Below, one piece after another: positions 18,401-25,342 of a DNA stretch of 64,000 nt (position 1 is its first letter; every line of letters begins with the position of its first letter). The translations under genes and the position numbers were made by a program. The notes below the pieces were generated by a model that was not told where the DNA came from, made no database searches, and saw only the letters and a program-made list of their open reading frames with translations. Source of the DNA: Halorubrum coriense DSM 10284 (GTDB taxonomy: Archaea; Halobacteriota; Halobacteria; Halobacteriales; Haloferacaceae); contig NZ_AOJL01000060.1 of the NCBI RefSeq assembly GCF_000337035.1, positions 286,287 to 350,286 on the forward strand. The letters are read 5' to 3'.

Positions 18401-19530
18401 GGCTCGATGTGACGCAGGCGACCGTGTCGCGGTGGCTGTCCGGCGCCGTCGAAACGGACCGGCTCGGAGATCTGCGCGAGGCCGCCGCGGAGGAGGCGCG
18501 GGCGGTCGAGTCGGAGCTACGGTCGATACTGGCGCAGATCGAGGACGGGGAGCGACCGAGGGTGTACGACCTGACGGTCGAGGAGACGCACAACTTCGTC
18601 GCGAACGGGCTCGTCGTCCACAACTCCTCGGACCGCTCCGCGATGCACGAGGGGCTCGAACAGCAGAAGATCTCCGTCTCGAAGGCGGGGATCAACGCGA
18701 CGCTGAAGGCGCGGTGTTCGCTGCTCGGGGCCGCGAACCCGAAGTACGGCCGGTTCGACCAGTACGAGCCGATCGGCGAGCAGATCGACCTAGAGCCGGC
18801 GCTCATCTCGCGGTTCGACCTCATATTCACCGTGACGGACAGCCCGGACGCGGAGCACGACTCCCGGCTGGCGAAACACATCATCAAGACGAACTACGCC
18901 GGCGAGCTCAACACGCAGCGGGAGGAGCTGGCCAGTTCGGAGTTCACCGCAGAGCAGGTGGCGGAGGTGACCGAGGAGGTCGCGCCGGAGATCGACGCGG
19001 AGCTGCTGCGCAAGTACATCGCCCACGCGAAGCGGTCCTGCTTCCCGACGATGACCGAGGAGGCGAAGGAGGTGATAGAGGAGTTCTACGTCGACCTGCG
19101 CTCGAAGGGGGCCGACGAGGACGCGCCCGTGCCGGTCACCGCCCGGAAGCTGGAGGCGATGGTGCGGCTCTCCGAGGCCAGCGCGCGGGTGCGGCTCTCG
19201 GACACCGTCGAGCGCGAGGACGCGGACCGCGCGACGAACATCGTCGAGTCCTGTCTCAAGGACATCGGCGTCGACCCGGAGACGGGGCAGTTCGACGCCG
19301 ACGTGGTCGAGACGGGCACGTCGAAGAGCCAGCGCGACCGCATCAAGAACATCAAGGGGCTCATCGCCGACATCGAGGAGGAGTACCAGGAGGGCGCGCC
19401 CGTCGAGGAGGTGCTCGACCGCGCGGGCGAGATCGGGATGGACCCCGGGAAGGCGGAGGGGGAGATCGAGAAGCTCCGGACGAAGGGCGAAGTGTACGAG
19501 CCCAAGCAGGGACACCTCCGGACGACGTAG
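15475..19530 (+). CDS. mcm: Replicative MCM helicase precursor (contains intein)
   Basis: A 1351-residue precursor; removing the 651-residue intein leaves a 700-residue MCM of usual archaeal length. The N-terminal domain has an OB fold and zinc site (CQRCG, then CQGCE). The AAA+ core has Walker A GDPGTGKS at about 327 and Walker B DELDKMD at 393-399, where the intein begins. The sensor/arginine-finger region ISRFDLIF lies after the intein, and a C-terminal winged helix closes the protein. MCM unwinds DNA ahead of the fork, so splicing must occur for a working enzyme. TATA-like TTCATACG lies about 28 nt upstream; a 97-codon gene starts right after the stop. Confidence 0.97.
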   Translation: MAQAGTQDLTERFIQFYRNYYREDIGQLAQRYPNEQRSLYVSYDDLFQFDRDLAEDFLNKPEQMREYAEEALRLYDLPADVSLGRAHVRIEDLPESVDIRGIRVHDDHIGKLVSIQGIVRKATDVRPKVTEAAFECQRCGTMTYIPQSDGGFQEPHECQGCERQGPFRVNFDQSEFVDSQKLRIQESPEGLRGGETPQSLDVDIVDDITGKVSPGDHVTCVGILHIEQVEQGNEKSAIFDLYMDGVSISIEDEEFEDMDITEADKRDIIELSERDDIYEAMVGSIAPAIYGYEEEKLAMILQLFSGVTKHLPDGSRIRGDLHMLLIGDPGTGKSQMISYVENIAPRSVYTSGKGSSAAGLTAAAVRDDFGDGQQWSLEAGALVLADKGIAAVDELDKMDCVTGDTLVSLADGRVERIDELAREAAEDGDIEELSNGRRVRDVDLDVWTMDGDGRLVERPVSAVHEYDAPSELTRVTMETGESLTATADHPFFVLDDGERVEREAAALDDDDWVYVPREIPTKAADGAGAAATAGGDGSIEPLGDGSVDGDGTDAAMASVLGYLSGDGNVYYDRDEGVYGVRFTNTDDDLLNDFERAARAAFDAEPVRPPSEKRDDGAETVRVTGKEHADAVLDAGMNLGRYDEKCFPTDVSTGSRAAKAAFVRALADSEGHVDESADNVRIASASRDLLRGTRNLLLQFGVSSQLQHRERDRGRDVYYLTVTDADSLAAFQRYVGFTATRKAEALNRVVDAADGDRTILDVVPEIGDVLAESRESLRLHQSECGINAVTYHDFESEDANVSLHRARQVLTAFEGRRSRAAEDVDALEGVPTWEALSELRHQYHVSQSKLADGTALSQQQISREWGEDDEVRRTVTERLREILTEVAETDLGDLREFVRGDVKWRRVEAVETVPPESTEHRGEVLRQRLADVIEGPIETVEERAHELLDRGPIGETPAELSAALDAYGISQSGVASRLDVTQATVSRWLSGAVETDRLGDLREAAAEEARAVESELRSILAQIEDGERPRVYDLTVEETHNFVANGLVVHNSSDRSAMHEGLEQQKISVSKAGINATLKARCSLLGAANPKYGRFDQYEPIGEQIDLEPALISRFDLIFTVTDSPDAEHDSRLAKHIIKTNYAGELNTQREELASSEFTAEQVAEVTEEVAPEIDAELLRKYIAHAKRSCFPTMTEEAKEVIEEFYVDLRSKGADEDAPVPVTARKLEAMVRLSEASARVRLSDTVEREDADRATNIVESCLKDIGVDPETGQFDADVVETGTSKSQRDRIKNIKGLIADIEEEYQEGAPVEEVLDRAGEIGMDPGKAEGEIEKLRTKGEVYEPKQGHLRTT
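16672..18624 (+). other. MCM intein with homing endonuclease and HTH segments
   Basis: This in-frame insert encodes precursor residues 400-1050. It begins CVTGDTLVSL, has the block B TADHPFF, and ends VYDLTVEETHNFVANGLVVHN with Ser as the next residue, so the splicing residues Cys1, His and Asn, and Ser+1 are all present. LAGLIDADG-type endonuclease blocks are LGYLSGDG (about 560) and RALADSEGHV (about 663). One helix-turn-helix-like segment lies at about 843-865. A second, clearer XRE-like one (SQSGVASRLDVTQATVSRW) lies at about 967-990, between DVKWRRVEAVE and the C-terminal splice block. Confidence 0.95.
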
Positions 19531-19824
19531 ATGGACCGCATCTCCGCGATACGGAACGTCGAGGACGCGCTCCGCGAGTTCGAGGACGGCGAGGCCGACC
19601 TCGCGGCCACCGAGCGGCGCGTCGCGGCCGTGCTGCGGACGTACGCGACCGAGTTCGACGGCGACGGCGACGTGTTCCGCGCGGTCGGCGACGACCCCGT
19701 CGACGGAACCGTGGTCGTCGCGCCGTCGGAACCGGCCGCACGCGAGCGCGTCCTCGCGGCGAGCGGGGTCGACGACCACTCGGACGACGAGAACGGGCCC
19801 GCGTTCGACGTCGAGCGGTTCTGA
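19531..19824 (+). CDS. Small conserved protein following mcm
   Basis: A 97-residue acidic protein whose ATG follows the mcm stop codon without a gap, so it is almost surely translated from the same mRNA. It starts with a helical stretch (ISAIRNVEDALREFEDGEADLAATERRVAAVLRTYATEF), which is amphipathic, and ends in an acidic tail. No known domain is recognised. Its fixed place behind mcm suggests a link with replication, but this is inference only. Confidence 0.8.
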   Translation: MDRISAIRNVEDALREFEDGEADLAATERRVAAVLRTYATEFDGDGDVFRAVGDDPVDGTVVVAPSEPAARERVLAASGVDDHSDDENGPAFDVERF

Positions 19825-19932
19825 CCCGCCGACTCCGGCGTCTGGAAACCGCCTCTCGGGCCGCCGTCGCTGACGCCGACTGAAACGTTCCGGTCCGGAA
19901 CGGATATATTTCGAAATCGACCACCGGCGGGC

Positions 19933-20271
19933 GTGTTGTTGGTCGTGACGTATTCGGCGGCCGCTCGAACCGGCCTCCGGAACCTGTGTCGTCGCCACGA
20001 GTCGGTCGTCGCCCGGCGGTTCGGGCGGGCGGCGCTGCTCGACGAGACGGAGTACGCCGCGTTCCTCGCGCTGCGGCTGCGGGAGTCGCACGGCGGGGAC
20101 GTTCAGCTAGAGCGCACCGAGCCGTTCAACGAGTTCGTCGCCCTCGACTCGGCGGTCCGCGAGGCCGCGGCGGCATACGCGGACCGGGACGCGAAATCGA
20201 CGCCGTACGCGGCGTTCGCGGCGGGGACGGAGCACCCGGACCCGGACGCCATGCGGGGGAGCGAACTGTGA
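19933..20271 (+). CDS. Unrecognised 112-residue protein, first gene of ParA cluster
   Basis: The start is the GTG at 19933, chosen because GGATATATTTC lies 23-30 nt upstream. The protein has a mixed alpha/beta look (LLVVTYSAAARTGLRNLCRRHE, then VVARRFGRAALLDETEYAAFLALRL) and no motif I recognise. Its stop overlaps the next start as GTGA, so the two are translationally coupled. It heads a set of four genes running to a ParA/MinD-type ATPase. Confidence 0.78.
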   Translation: MLLVVTYSAAARTGLRNLCRRHESVVARRFGRAALLDETEYAAFLALRLRESHGGDVQLERTEPFNEFVALDSAVREAAAAYADRDAKSTPYAAFAAGTEHPDPDAMRGSEL

Positions 20272-21140
20272 CCGAAGCGGCCTCGACCCCGTCGAGCGCC
20301 GACGGGGACGCCGAGGGAGACGCGTCGACCGACGTGGAGGAGACCCCGGGCCCCAATGCGGTACTCGGCCGGATCCCGACCGAGGCGGGCCTCCGGCGGC
20401 AGCTCGCGGCGGCCGCGCGCTCGCGGGGGCGAACGGCGTCCGTCGCGGGAGAGATCGCGGAGATCGAGGCGGAAATCGCCGCGATCGACGTCGAGGCGGT
20501 CGACCTGACGGCGGCGCGGCGACGGGTCGCCGAGGCGACCGGCGAGACCGAGCGCCTGAAAGAGCGGGTCGCTGCGCTCCGCGGCGACGCCCGGGCGCGC
20601 CGCGCGGTCGACGCGGATCCGGACGAGACGCTCGACGAACTGGAGGCGGCGGCCGCGGAGCTGTCGGCCGCGCAGACGGAGGCGATCGCCGCCGAGCAGG
20701 CGCTCGAACGCGCGCGGGCGGAGGCGGCTCGGGCCCGCGACGAGCGCCGCCGGCGGCTCCGGCTTCGCGACCGACTCCGGAACCGGCGACGGACGGCTCG
20801 CCGGGAACTCGCTGGGGCCGCGTACCCCGAGTTTCGGCGCGCCCTCGCGGCCGTGCCGGGCGGGCGTCCGAGCGCGGCGGGAGCGGACCCGGCGGCGTAC
20901 GGCGGTGACCCGGTCGCGGCGTCGCTCGCGGCGGTCAGGATCGCCGCGCTCGACGGCGGCGTCGAACTGCGCGGCGACGCGGCCCGAGCGGTCGAGGCGT
21001 CGGAACGGAGCGCGCGCTCGCTGCTTCGGACGGCGGACGTCCGAGTCGAAGGCGCGTGCGACGAGGTCGACGCCGCCGACCCAAGCGACCGCGGCCTCGA
21101 CGAGGGTCGGGACGAGCCCGGGGCCCGCCCCGACGGTTAA
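20268..21140 (+). CDS. Coiled-coil protein of the ParA cluster
   Basis: A 290-residue protein starting at GTG 20268 within the GTGA overlap with the gene before. Residues about 60-185 form a long charged coiled coil (repeats of IEAEIAAIDVEAVDL, then ELEAAAAELSAAQTEAIAAEQ and a basic stretch RRRRLRLRDRLRNRRR). The C-terminal part is globular. The arrangement recalls scaffold or SMC-like accessory proteins, but no family is recognised. No membrane segment is seen. Function unknown. Confidence 0.78.
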   Translation: MTEAASTPSSADGDAEGDASTDVEETPGPNAVLGRIPTEAGLRRQLAAAARSRGRTASVAGEIAEIEAEIAAIDVEAVDLTAARRRVAEATGETERLKERVAALRGDARARRAVDADPDETLDELEAAAAELSAAQTEAIAAEQALERARAEAARARDERRRRLRLRDRLRNRRRTARRELAGAAYPEFRRALAAVPGGRPSAAGADPAAYGGDPVAASLAAVRIAALDGGVELRGDAARAVEASERSARSLLRTADVRVEGACDEVDAADPSDRGLDEGRDEPGARPDG

Positions 21141-21164
21141 ATACGATTCCGCGGGACCCGGCGT

Positions 21165-21953
21165 ATGGAACTCGACTGGTCCGTCGACCGCGAAGGCGGC
21201 GCGTCGCTCGTCGGAGTCCGGGTGCGCAACGACGGGGCGGTCCCGCGGCGCGTTCGGATCGAGAGCCGGCTCGACGGCCCGCTGCTGCCGCCGCGGCGCG
21301 GCGGCGTCCCCGAGGCGGGATGGGACGCGACGGGCGTGACGAGGGTGATCGATCCCGGCGAACGCGCGGCGTTCGGGTTCGCCGCGCTCGCGGAGCCGAC
21401 CGATCCCCCGGTCGAAATAGCGAGCGTCGAGCCGGTGTCGTCGGGCGGGGGCGACGCTCACGAGACGGCGGAAGGTGAGGTCGGCCTCGCGCGAGCGGCG
21501 GTCCGAGACCTCGGCTCCCACCGACCACCGCGCGCCACGGTGGACGGGGAGAGAGAGATCGACCCCGACGCGGCTGAGAACGGCGGCGCGGGGGCGTCCG
21601 GCTCGGATAGAGACGTGGCGGATCGTGCGCAGGACGGGACGGACGGCGAGGCGGAACGAGGCGAGTCGGCGGCCGGGTCGCCGGCGAAGAGTGCGGCCGA
21701 CGACGGCGTCGACGCGTGGTTCGCGGCCGTCGAGTCGCGGATCGAGCGGGCGGAGCGGCTGACCGACGCCGACCTCGCGGCGGCGACGGCGGTCGTCGAG
21801 GAGCGCGGCGGTCTCGACGGGGTCGGGGAACTGGACGAGCGCGTCGCGGCCGACGCCGAGCGGCTGCGGGCGGTCCGCGACCGCGCCGCGGCGCTGGCCG
21901 AGCGCGCCGAGGAGAGCGAGGTCCCGGCCGAGGCGCTGGAGGCGCTGTCGTGA
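21165..21953 (+). CDS. Beta-domain/linker/coiled-coil protein of the ParA cluster
   Basis: A 262-residue protein in three parts. Residues 1-90 are beta-rich (MELDWSVDREGGASLVGVRV, then NDGAVPRRVRIESRLDGPLL), like an immunoglobulin-type sandwich. About 90-185 is an acidic, low-complexity linker. About 190-262 is a helical coiled coil. Its TGA overlaps the GTG of the ATPase gene, so the two are coupled. No known function; it may be a partner or adaptor for the ATPase. Confidence 0.78.
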   Translation: MELDWSVDREGGASLVGVRVRNDGAVPRRVRIESRLDGPLLPPRRGGVPEAGWDATGVTRVIDPGERAAFGFAALAEPTDPPVEIASVEPVSSGGGDAHETAEGEVGLARAAVRDLGSHRPPRATVDGEREIDPDAAENGGAGASGSDRDVADRAQDGTDGEAERGESAAGSPAKSAADDGVDAWFAAVESRIERAERLTDADLAAATAVVEERGGLDGVGELDERVAADAERLRAVRDRAAALAERAEESEVPAEALEALS

Positions 21954-22600
21954 TACTCGCGGTGGCCGGGGGGAAGGGCGGGGTCGGGAAGACGACGCTC
22001 GCGTACAACGTCGCCGCCGAACTCGACGCGGTCGTCGTCGACGCGGACCTCGGGATGGCGGACCTACCGGACGGCCGCGGGCCCGACCTCCACGACGTCC
22101 TCGCCGGTGCGGCGGACCCGACGGAGACGGTCCGTCCCGGTCCGGTCGACATCGTCCCGTGCGGGCGGACGCTGGCCGGCGCTCGGGCGGCCGACCTGAC
22201 GCGGTTGGCGGAGGCGGTCGCCGCGGTCGAGCGCGAGTTCGGGACCGTCGTCCTCGACTGTCCCGCGGGGCGCCGCGCCGACGCCGGTGTCCCGCTAGCT
22301 GTCGCGGACGCCTGCCTCCTCGTCGTCTCGCCGCGGGCGTTCGCGCTGGCCGACGCGATCCGCACCAGGGAGCTCGCCCGCGAGCTCGACGCCGGCACGA
22401 CCGGCTGCGCGGTCAACCGCGTGACCGACCCGCCGCCGGTCGAACCGATCGGCGACGCGCTCGGCGCGCCGGTCGAAGTGGTGCCGGCCGACCCCCGCGT
22501 CGGCCGGTCGGTGGCGGCGGAGCGACCGGTCGTGACCGCCGCGCCCGACAGCGAGGCCGCGGCCGCGGTCCGGGCGCTCACGCGGCGCGTCCCGGAGTGA
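21950..22600 (+). CDS. ParA/MinD-type ATPase
   Basis: A 216-residue SIMIBI-class ATPase starting at GTG 21950. The deviant Walker A GGKGGVGKTT opens the protein, DADLGMADL follows as the switch/A' region, and VVLDCPAG is the Walker B. Relatives position chromosomes, plasmids, division sites or motility and chemotaxis arrays by forming ATP-dependent dimers. There is no ParB-type gene next to it; instead it is coupled to coiled-coil proteins, which may be its cargo or adaptor. It lacks a clear C-terminal amphipathic membrane helix of the MinD kind. Confidence 0.88.
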   Translation: MILAVAGGKGGVGKTTLAYNVAAELDAVVVDADLGMADLPDGRGPDLHDVLAGAADPTETVRPGPVDIVPCGRTLAGARAADLTRLAEAVAAVEREFGTVVLDCPAGRRADAGVPLAVADACLLVVSPRAFALADAIRTRELARELDAGTTGCAVNRVTDPPPVEPIGDALGAPVEVVPADPRVGRSVAAERPVVTAAPDSEAAAAVRALTRRVPE

Positions 22601-22654
22601 GAGGCCGCGTCTCGACCGGGTCTTTTTACCCCGACCGTCCCGTCGGCGAGAGCG

Positions 22655-23356
22655 ATGATCGGACTCGCGTTCGTCCTCGGCGTCGCCGTCATCGCCGCGC
22701 TCGCGGTCGCCGTCGGACCGCTATACGCGGCCGACCGCTTCCGCGACCTCCGGGAGCCGACGGCGGCGGAGCGCGCACAGATCGAGGCGCTCGCGGACCC
22801 CGGCGGGCTCGACGTCGACAGGGTCGCGCTCGAATCCGTCGACGAGGCAAGTGACGGGAGTACGAGCGGGAGCGGCGAGTCGGGGGGCACCGGTCCCGCG
22901 GACGTCTCGGTCCGCGGACCGCCCGGGCGGCGGGTGCTGTTCCTCACGGAGGACGTGTTGACCGACCTCGACGAGGACGTCGCGGTCGGGCTGCTCGCGG
23001 CGGAGGCGGGGCGGGTGGCGACGTACTACGACGAGTTCCGCGCCGTCGCGGTCGGGGCCGTGCTGGCGATGCTGGCGGCGGTCGTCGCGACGCTCGTCCC
23101 CTTCGAGTCCGGCTTCGCCGCGCTCGTCGCCGTGGGGCTCGTCTCCTTCTGGGCCGGTCGGCGGGTCCAATACGCGGCGGACGACCGCGCCGCGGACGCG
23201 GTCGGTGCCGACCGCGTCGCCGACGCGTTCGAGCGCGTCGCGGAGCGTCGCGGGGTCGAACCGGAGACCGGCGACTGGTCGACGTGGTTCGAGGTTCAGC
23301 CGCCGCTCGGGGACCGGATCGGGCGGCTCCGCGAGCGGGCCGCAGACGAGCGGTAG
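22655..23356 (+). CDS. M48/HtpX-like membrane protein with degenerate active site
   Basis: A 233-residue protein with one N-terminal helix (2-24) and a hairpin of two helices (about 128-170). The stretch LTEDVLTDLDEDVAVGLLAAEAGRV aligns with the HtpX/M48 region that normally ends in HExxH, but here reads AEAGR, so the zinc ligands are gone. The C-terminal WFEVQPPLGDRIGRLRE matches the THPP..ERI.RL tail of M48 peptidases. It is therefore probably a non-catalytic relative. CTTTTTAC about 28 nt upstream gives it its own promoter. Confidence 0.7.
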   Translation: MIGLAFVLGVAVIAALAVAVGPLYAADRFRDLREPTAAERAQIEALADPGGLDVDRVALESVDEASDGSTSGSGESGGTGPADVSVRGPPGRRVLFLTEDVLTDLDEDVAVGLLAAEAGRVATYYDEFRAVAVGAVLAMLAAVVATLVPFESGFAALVAVGLVSFWAGRRVQYAADDRAADAVGADRVADAFERVAERRGVEPETGDWSTWFEVQPPLGDRIGRLRERAADER

Positions 23357-23384
23357 AGAAGGGGGGGATCGTCGGGTCGACGCC

Positions 23385-23690
23385 TCAGTCCCGGGACCGG
23401 CGAGCGACGGCGGAGTCGGAGCCCACGCGGACGTCGTAGTCCGCGACGGTGATCGAGACGTCCACGTCGGCGTCCGGGCGGCCGGCGACGAGCGCGTTCA
23501 GCGCGTCGGGGTCGACGTGATCGTACAGGACGACGCCCTTTTCGGGTAAGTCCGCGGGGTCGACGTCGGCGAGGTCGGCGATGGCCTCAACGACGGCGAG
23601 GCTGGGACTGGGACCGCCGTCGCCGTGGCGGACGCGAGCCGTCTCGACCGTCGACGGAAAGCCGACCGGTTCGGCCGGTACAGTACTCAT
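23385..23690 (-). CDS. HalOD1-domain protein
   Basis: A 101-residue haloarchaeal output-domain protein. The HalOD1 pattern is visible in SLAVVEAIADLADVDPADLP followed by YDHVDPDALNALV. HalOD1 is known as a stand-alone or C-terminal output domain in haloarchaeal signalling; its mechanism is not established. The ATG at 23690 is preferred over the GTG at 23702, since the TATA box at 23711-23720 lies 21-30 nt upstream of the former but only 9-18 nt from the latter. Confidence 0.85.
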   Translation of the reverse strand: MSTVPAEPVGFPSTVETARVRHGDGGPSPSLAVVEAIADLADVDPADLPEKGVVLYDHVDPDALNALVAGRPDADVDVSITVADYDVRVGSDSAVARRSRD

Positions 23691-23710
23691 ACTGCGTTCC
23701 ACGACGAAAT

Positions 23711-23720
23711 ATTATATAAA
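23711..23720 (-). promoter_or_regulatory. TATA box of the HalOD1 gene
   Basis: TTTATATAAT on the minus strand, 21-30 nt before the ATG at 23690. It is one of the strongest TATA boxes in the window and decides between two possible starts. Confidence 0.65.
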
Positions 23721-23812
23721 GGAGTCGTCCAGTTTATCAGAATTGATTTCTCGGCGGCGCTCCGGTCCCGGAACCGTTACCAACCAGCCGCACGCGTGTA
23801 GAGACAACTCGA

Positions 23813-25342
23813 ATGCGACTCCCGGAACGACAGCTCGCGGTCCTCGAGGCCGCGAGCGCGACGGACGAACGGACGGTGGCGGAGATAGCCGCGGCGGCGG
23901 ACCTGAAGCCGGAGACGGCCGCCGGTGCGGCCTTCGACCTCGCCGACGAGGGGCTCGTGGAGGTCGGGTCGGTGGCCGACGAGACCCTCGCGCTCACCGA
24001 CGAGGGGCGGCGCTACGTCGACGAGGGGCTCCCCGAGACGCGGCTCTACCGCGCCGGCCGCGACGCGGGGGCCGACGCCGAACCGGTCTCGATGGGCGCG
24101 GTCATCGGCGAGGCCGAGTTGGACGGCCCGGAGGTCGACATCGCGCTCGCGAACTTCGCGCGGAAGGGGTTCGGACGCGTCGACGGCGGCGACCTCTCGG
24201 TCGACCCGGACGCCGACCCGGACGCCGACCCGGAGGCGACGGCGCTCGCCGCGCTCGCGGACGCCGACGAGGAGGGTCTCGGCGCGGACGCGCTCGACGC
24301 CGACGAGGCGGTGATCGATCGGCTCGACTCGCGGGGGCTGCTCGCGGTCGCGGAGTCGGTCACGCGCACGGTGACGCTCACCGACGAGGGCGTCGACGCG
24401 CTGATGACCGGCGTCGAGGCGACCGAGACGGTGGGCGCGCTCACGCCCGAACTCCTCGCCAGCGGCGAGTGGCGCGACGCCGAGTTCGCCGAGTACAACG
24501 TCGAGGCCGAGGCGGAGACGGCCCGCGGCGGCCGCAAGCACGTCCTCCGGCGGACCGCCGACCGCGTGAAGGACGTCCTCGTCGGCATGGGGTTCAAGGA
24601 GATGGAGGGCCCCCACGCCGACGCCGACTTCTGGATCAACGACTGCCTGTTCATGCCGCAGGACCACCCGGCGCGGACCCACTGGGACCGGTTCGCGCTC
24701 GACGTGGACCCGATGGAGTCGATCCCGGACGAACTGATGGCCCGCGTCGAGGCCGCCCACCGCGACGGCTGGGGGCTCGACGGCGACGGCTACCACTCGC
24801 CGTGGTCGCAGGACTTCGCCCGCGAGGTCGCGCTCCGCGGCCACACCACCTCGCTGTCGATGCGCTACCTCTCCGGCGTCGCGGGCGCGGAGCTGGAGCC
24901 CCCGCAGCGCTACTTCTCGGTCGAGAAGGTGTACCGCAACGACACCCTCGACCCGACGCACCTCCTCGAGTTCTTCCAGATCGAGGGGTGGGTGATGGCC
25001 GAGGACCTCTCGGTGCGCGACCTAATGGGCACCTTCGAGGAGTTCTACCGCCAGTTCGGCATCACGGACATCCGGTTCAAACCCCACTACAACCCGTACA
25101 CCGAGCCCTCCTTCGAGCTGTTCGGCGAACACCCGGAGACGGGCGAGGAGATCGAGATCGGCAACTCCGGCGTCTTCCGCGAGGAGGTCACCGGGCCGCT
25201 CGGCGTCGACTGCGACGTGATGGCGTGGGGGCTCGCCTTGGAGCGGCTCGCGATGCTCACCACCGGCGCGGAGGACATCCGCGACCTCCACGGGACCCTG
25301 GCCGACATCGACTTCCTGCGGAACGCGGAGGTGAGCTACTGA
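23813..25342 (+). CDS. pheS: Phenylalanyl-tRNA synthetase alpha subunit
   Basis: A 509-residue class II synthetase subunit which, with PheT, charges tRNA-Phe. The N-terminal half has winged-helix repeats as in archaeal and eukaryotic PheRS alpha (TDERTVAEIAAAADLKPETA). The catalytic domain has motif 2 with the FFQIEGWVM block and motif 3 GLALERLAML near the C terminus. Length agrees with archaeal homologues. The stop TGA shares its A with the ATG of pheT, so both come from one mRNA. Confidence 0.97.
   Translation: MRLPERQLAVLEAASATDERTVAEIAAAADLKPETAAGAAFDLADEGLVEVGSVADETLALTDEGRRYVDEGLPETRLYRAGRDAGADAEPVSMGAVIGEAELDGPEVDIALANFARKGFGRVDGGDLSVDPDADPDADPEATALAALADADEEGLGADALDADEAVIDRLDSRGLLAVAESVTRTVTLTDEGVDALMTGVEATETVGALTPELLASGEWRDAEFAEYNVEAEAETARGGRKHVLRRTADRVKDVLVGMGFKEMEGPHADADFWINDCLFMPQDHPARTHWDRFALDVDPMESIPDELMARVEAAHRDGWGLDGDGYHSPWSQDFAREVALRGHTTSLSMRYLSGVAGAELEPPQRYFSVEKVYRNDTLDPTHLLEFFQIEGWVMAEDLSVRDLMGTFEEFYRQFGITDIRFKPHYNPYTEPSFELFGEHPETGEEIEIGNSGVFREEVTGPLGVDCDVMAWGLALERLAMLTTGAEDIRDLHGTLADIDFLRNAEVSY

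Noticed and set aside
17406-19883. 825-codon plus-strand frame inside mcm
   Set aside because: It is an out-of-frame reading of the intein and C-terminal MCM, Arg-rich throughout.
24205-24237. Short GACGCCGACCCG repeats within pheS suspected as a CRISPR or satellite
   Set aside because: They are in-frame Asp-Ala-Asp-Pro codons in an acidic linker; there are no spacers.
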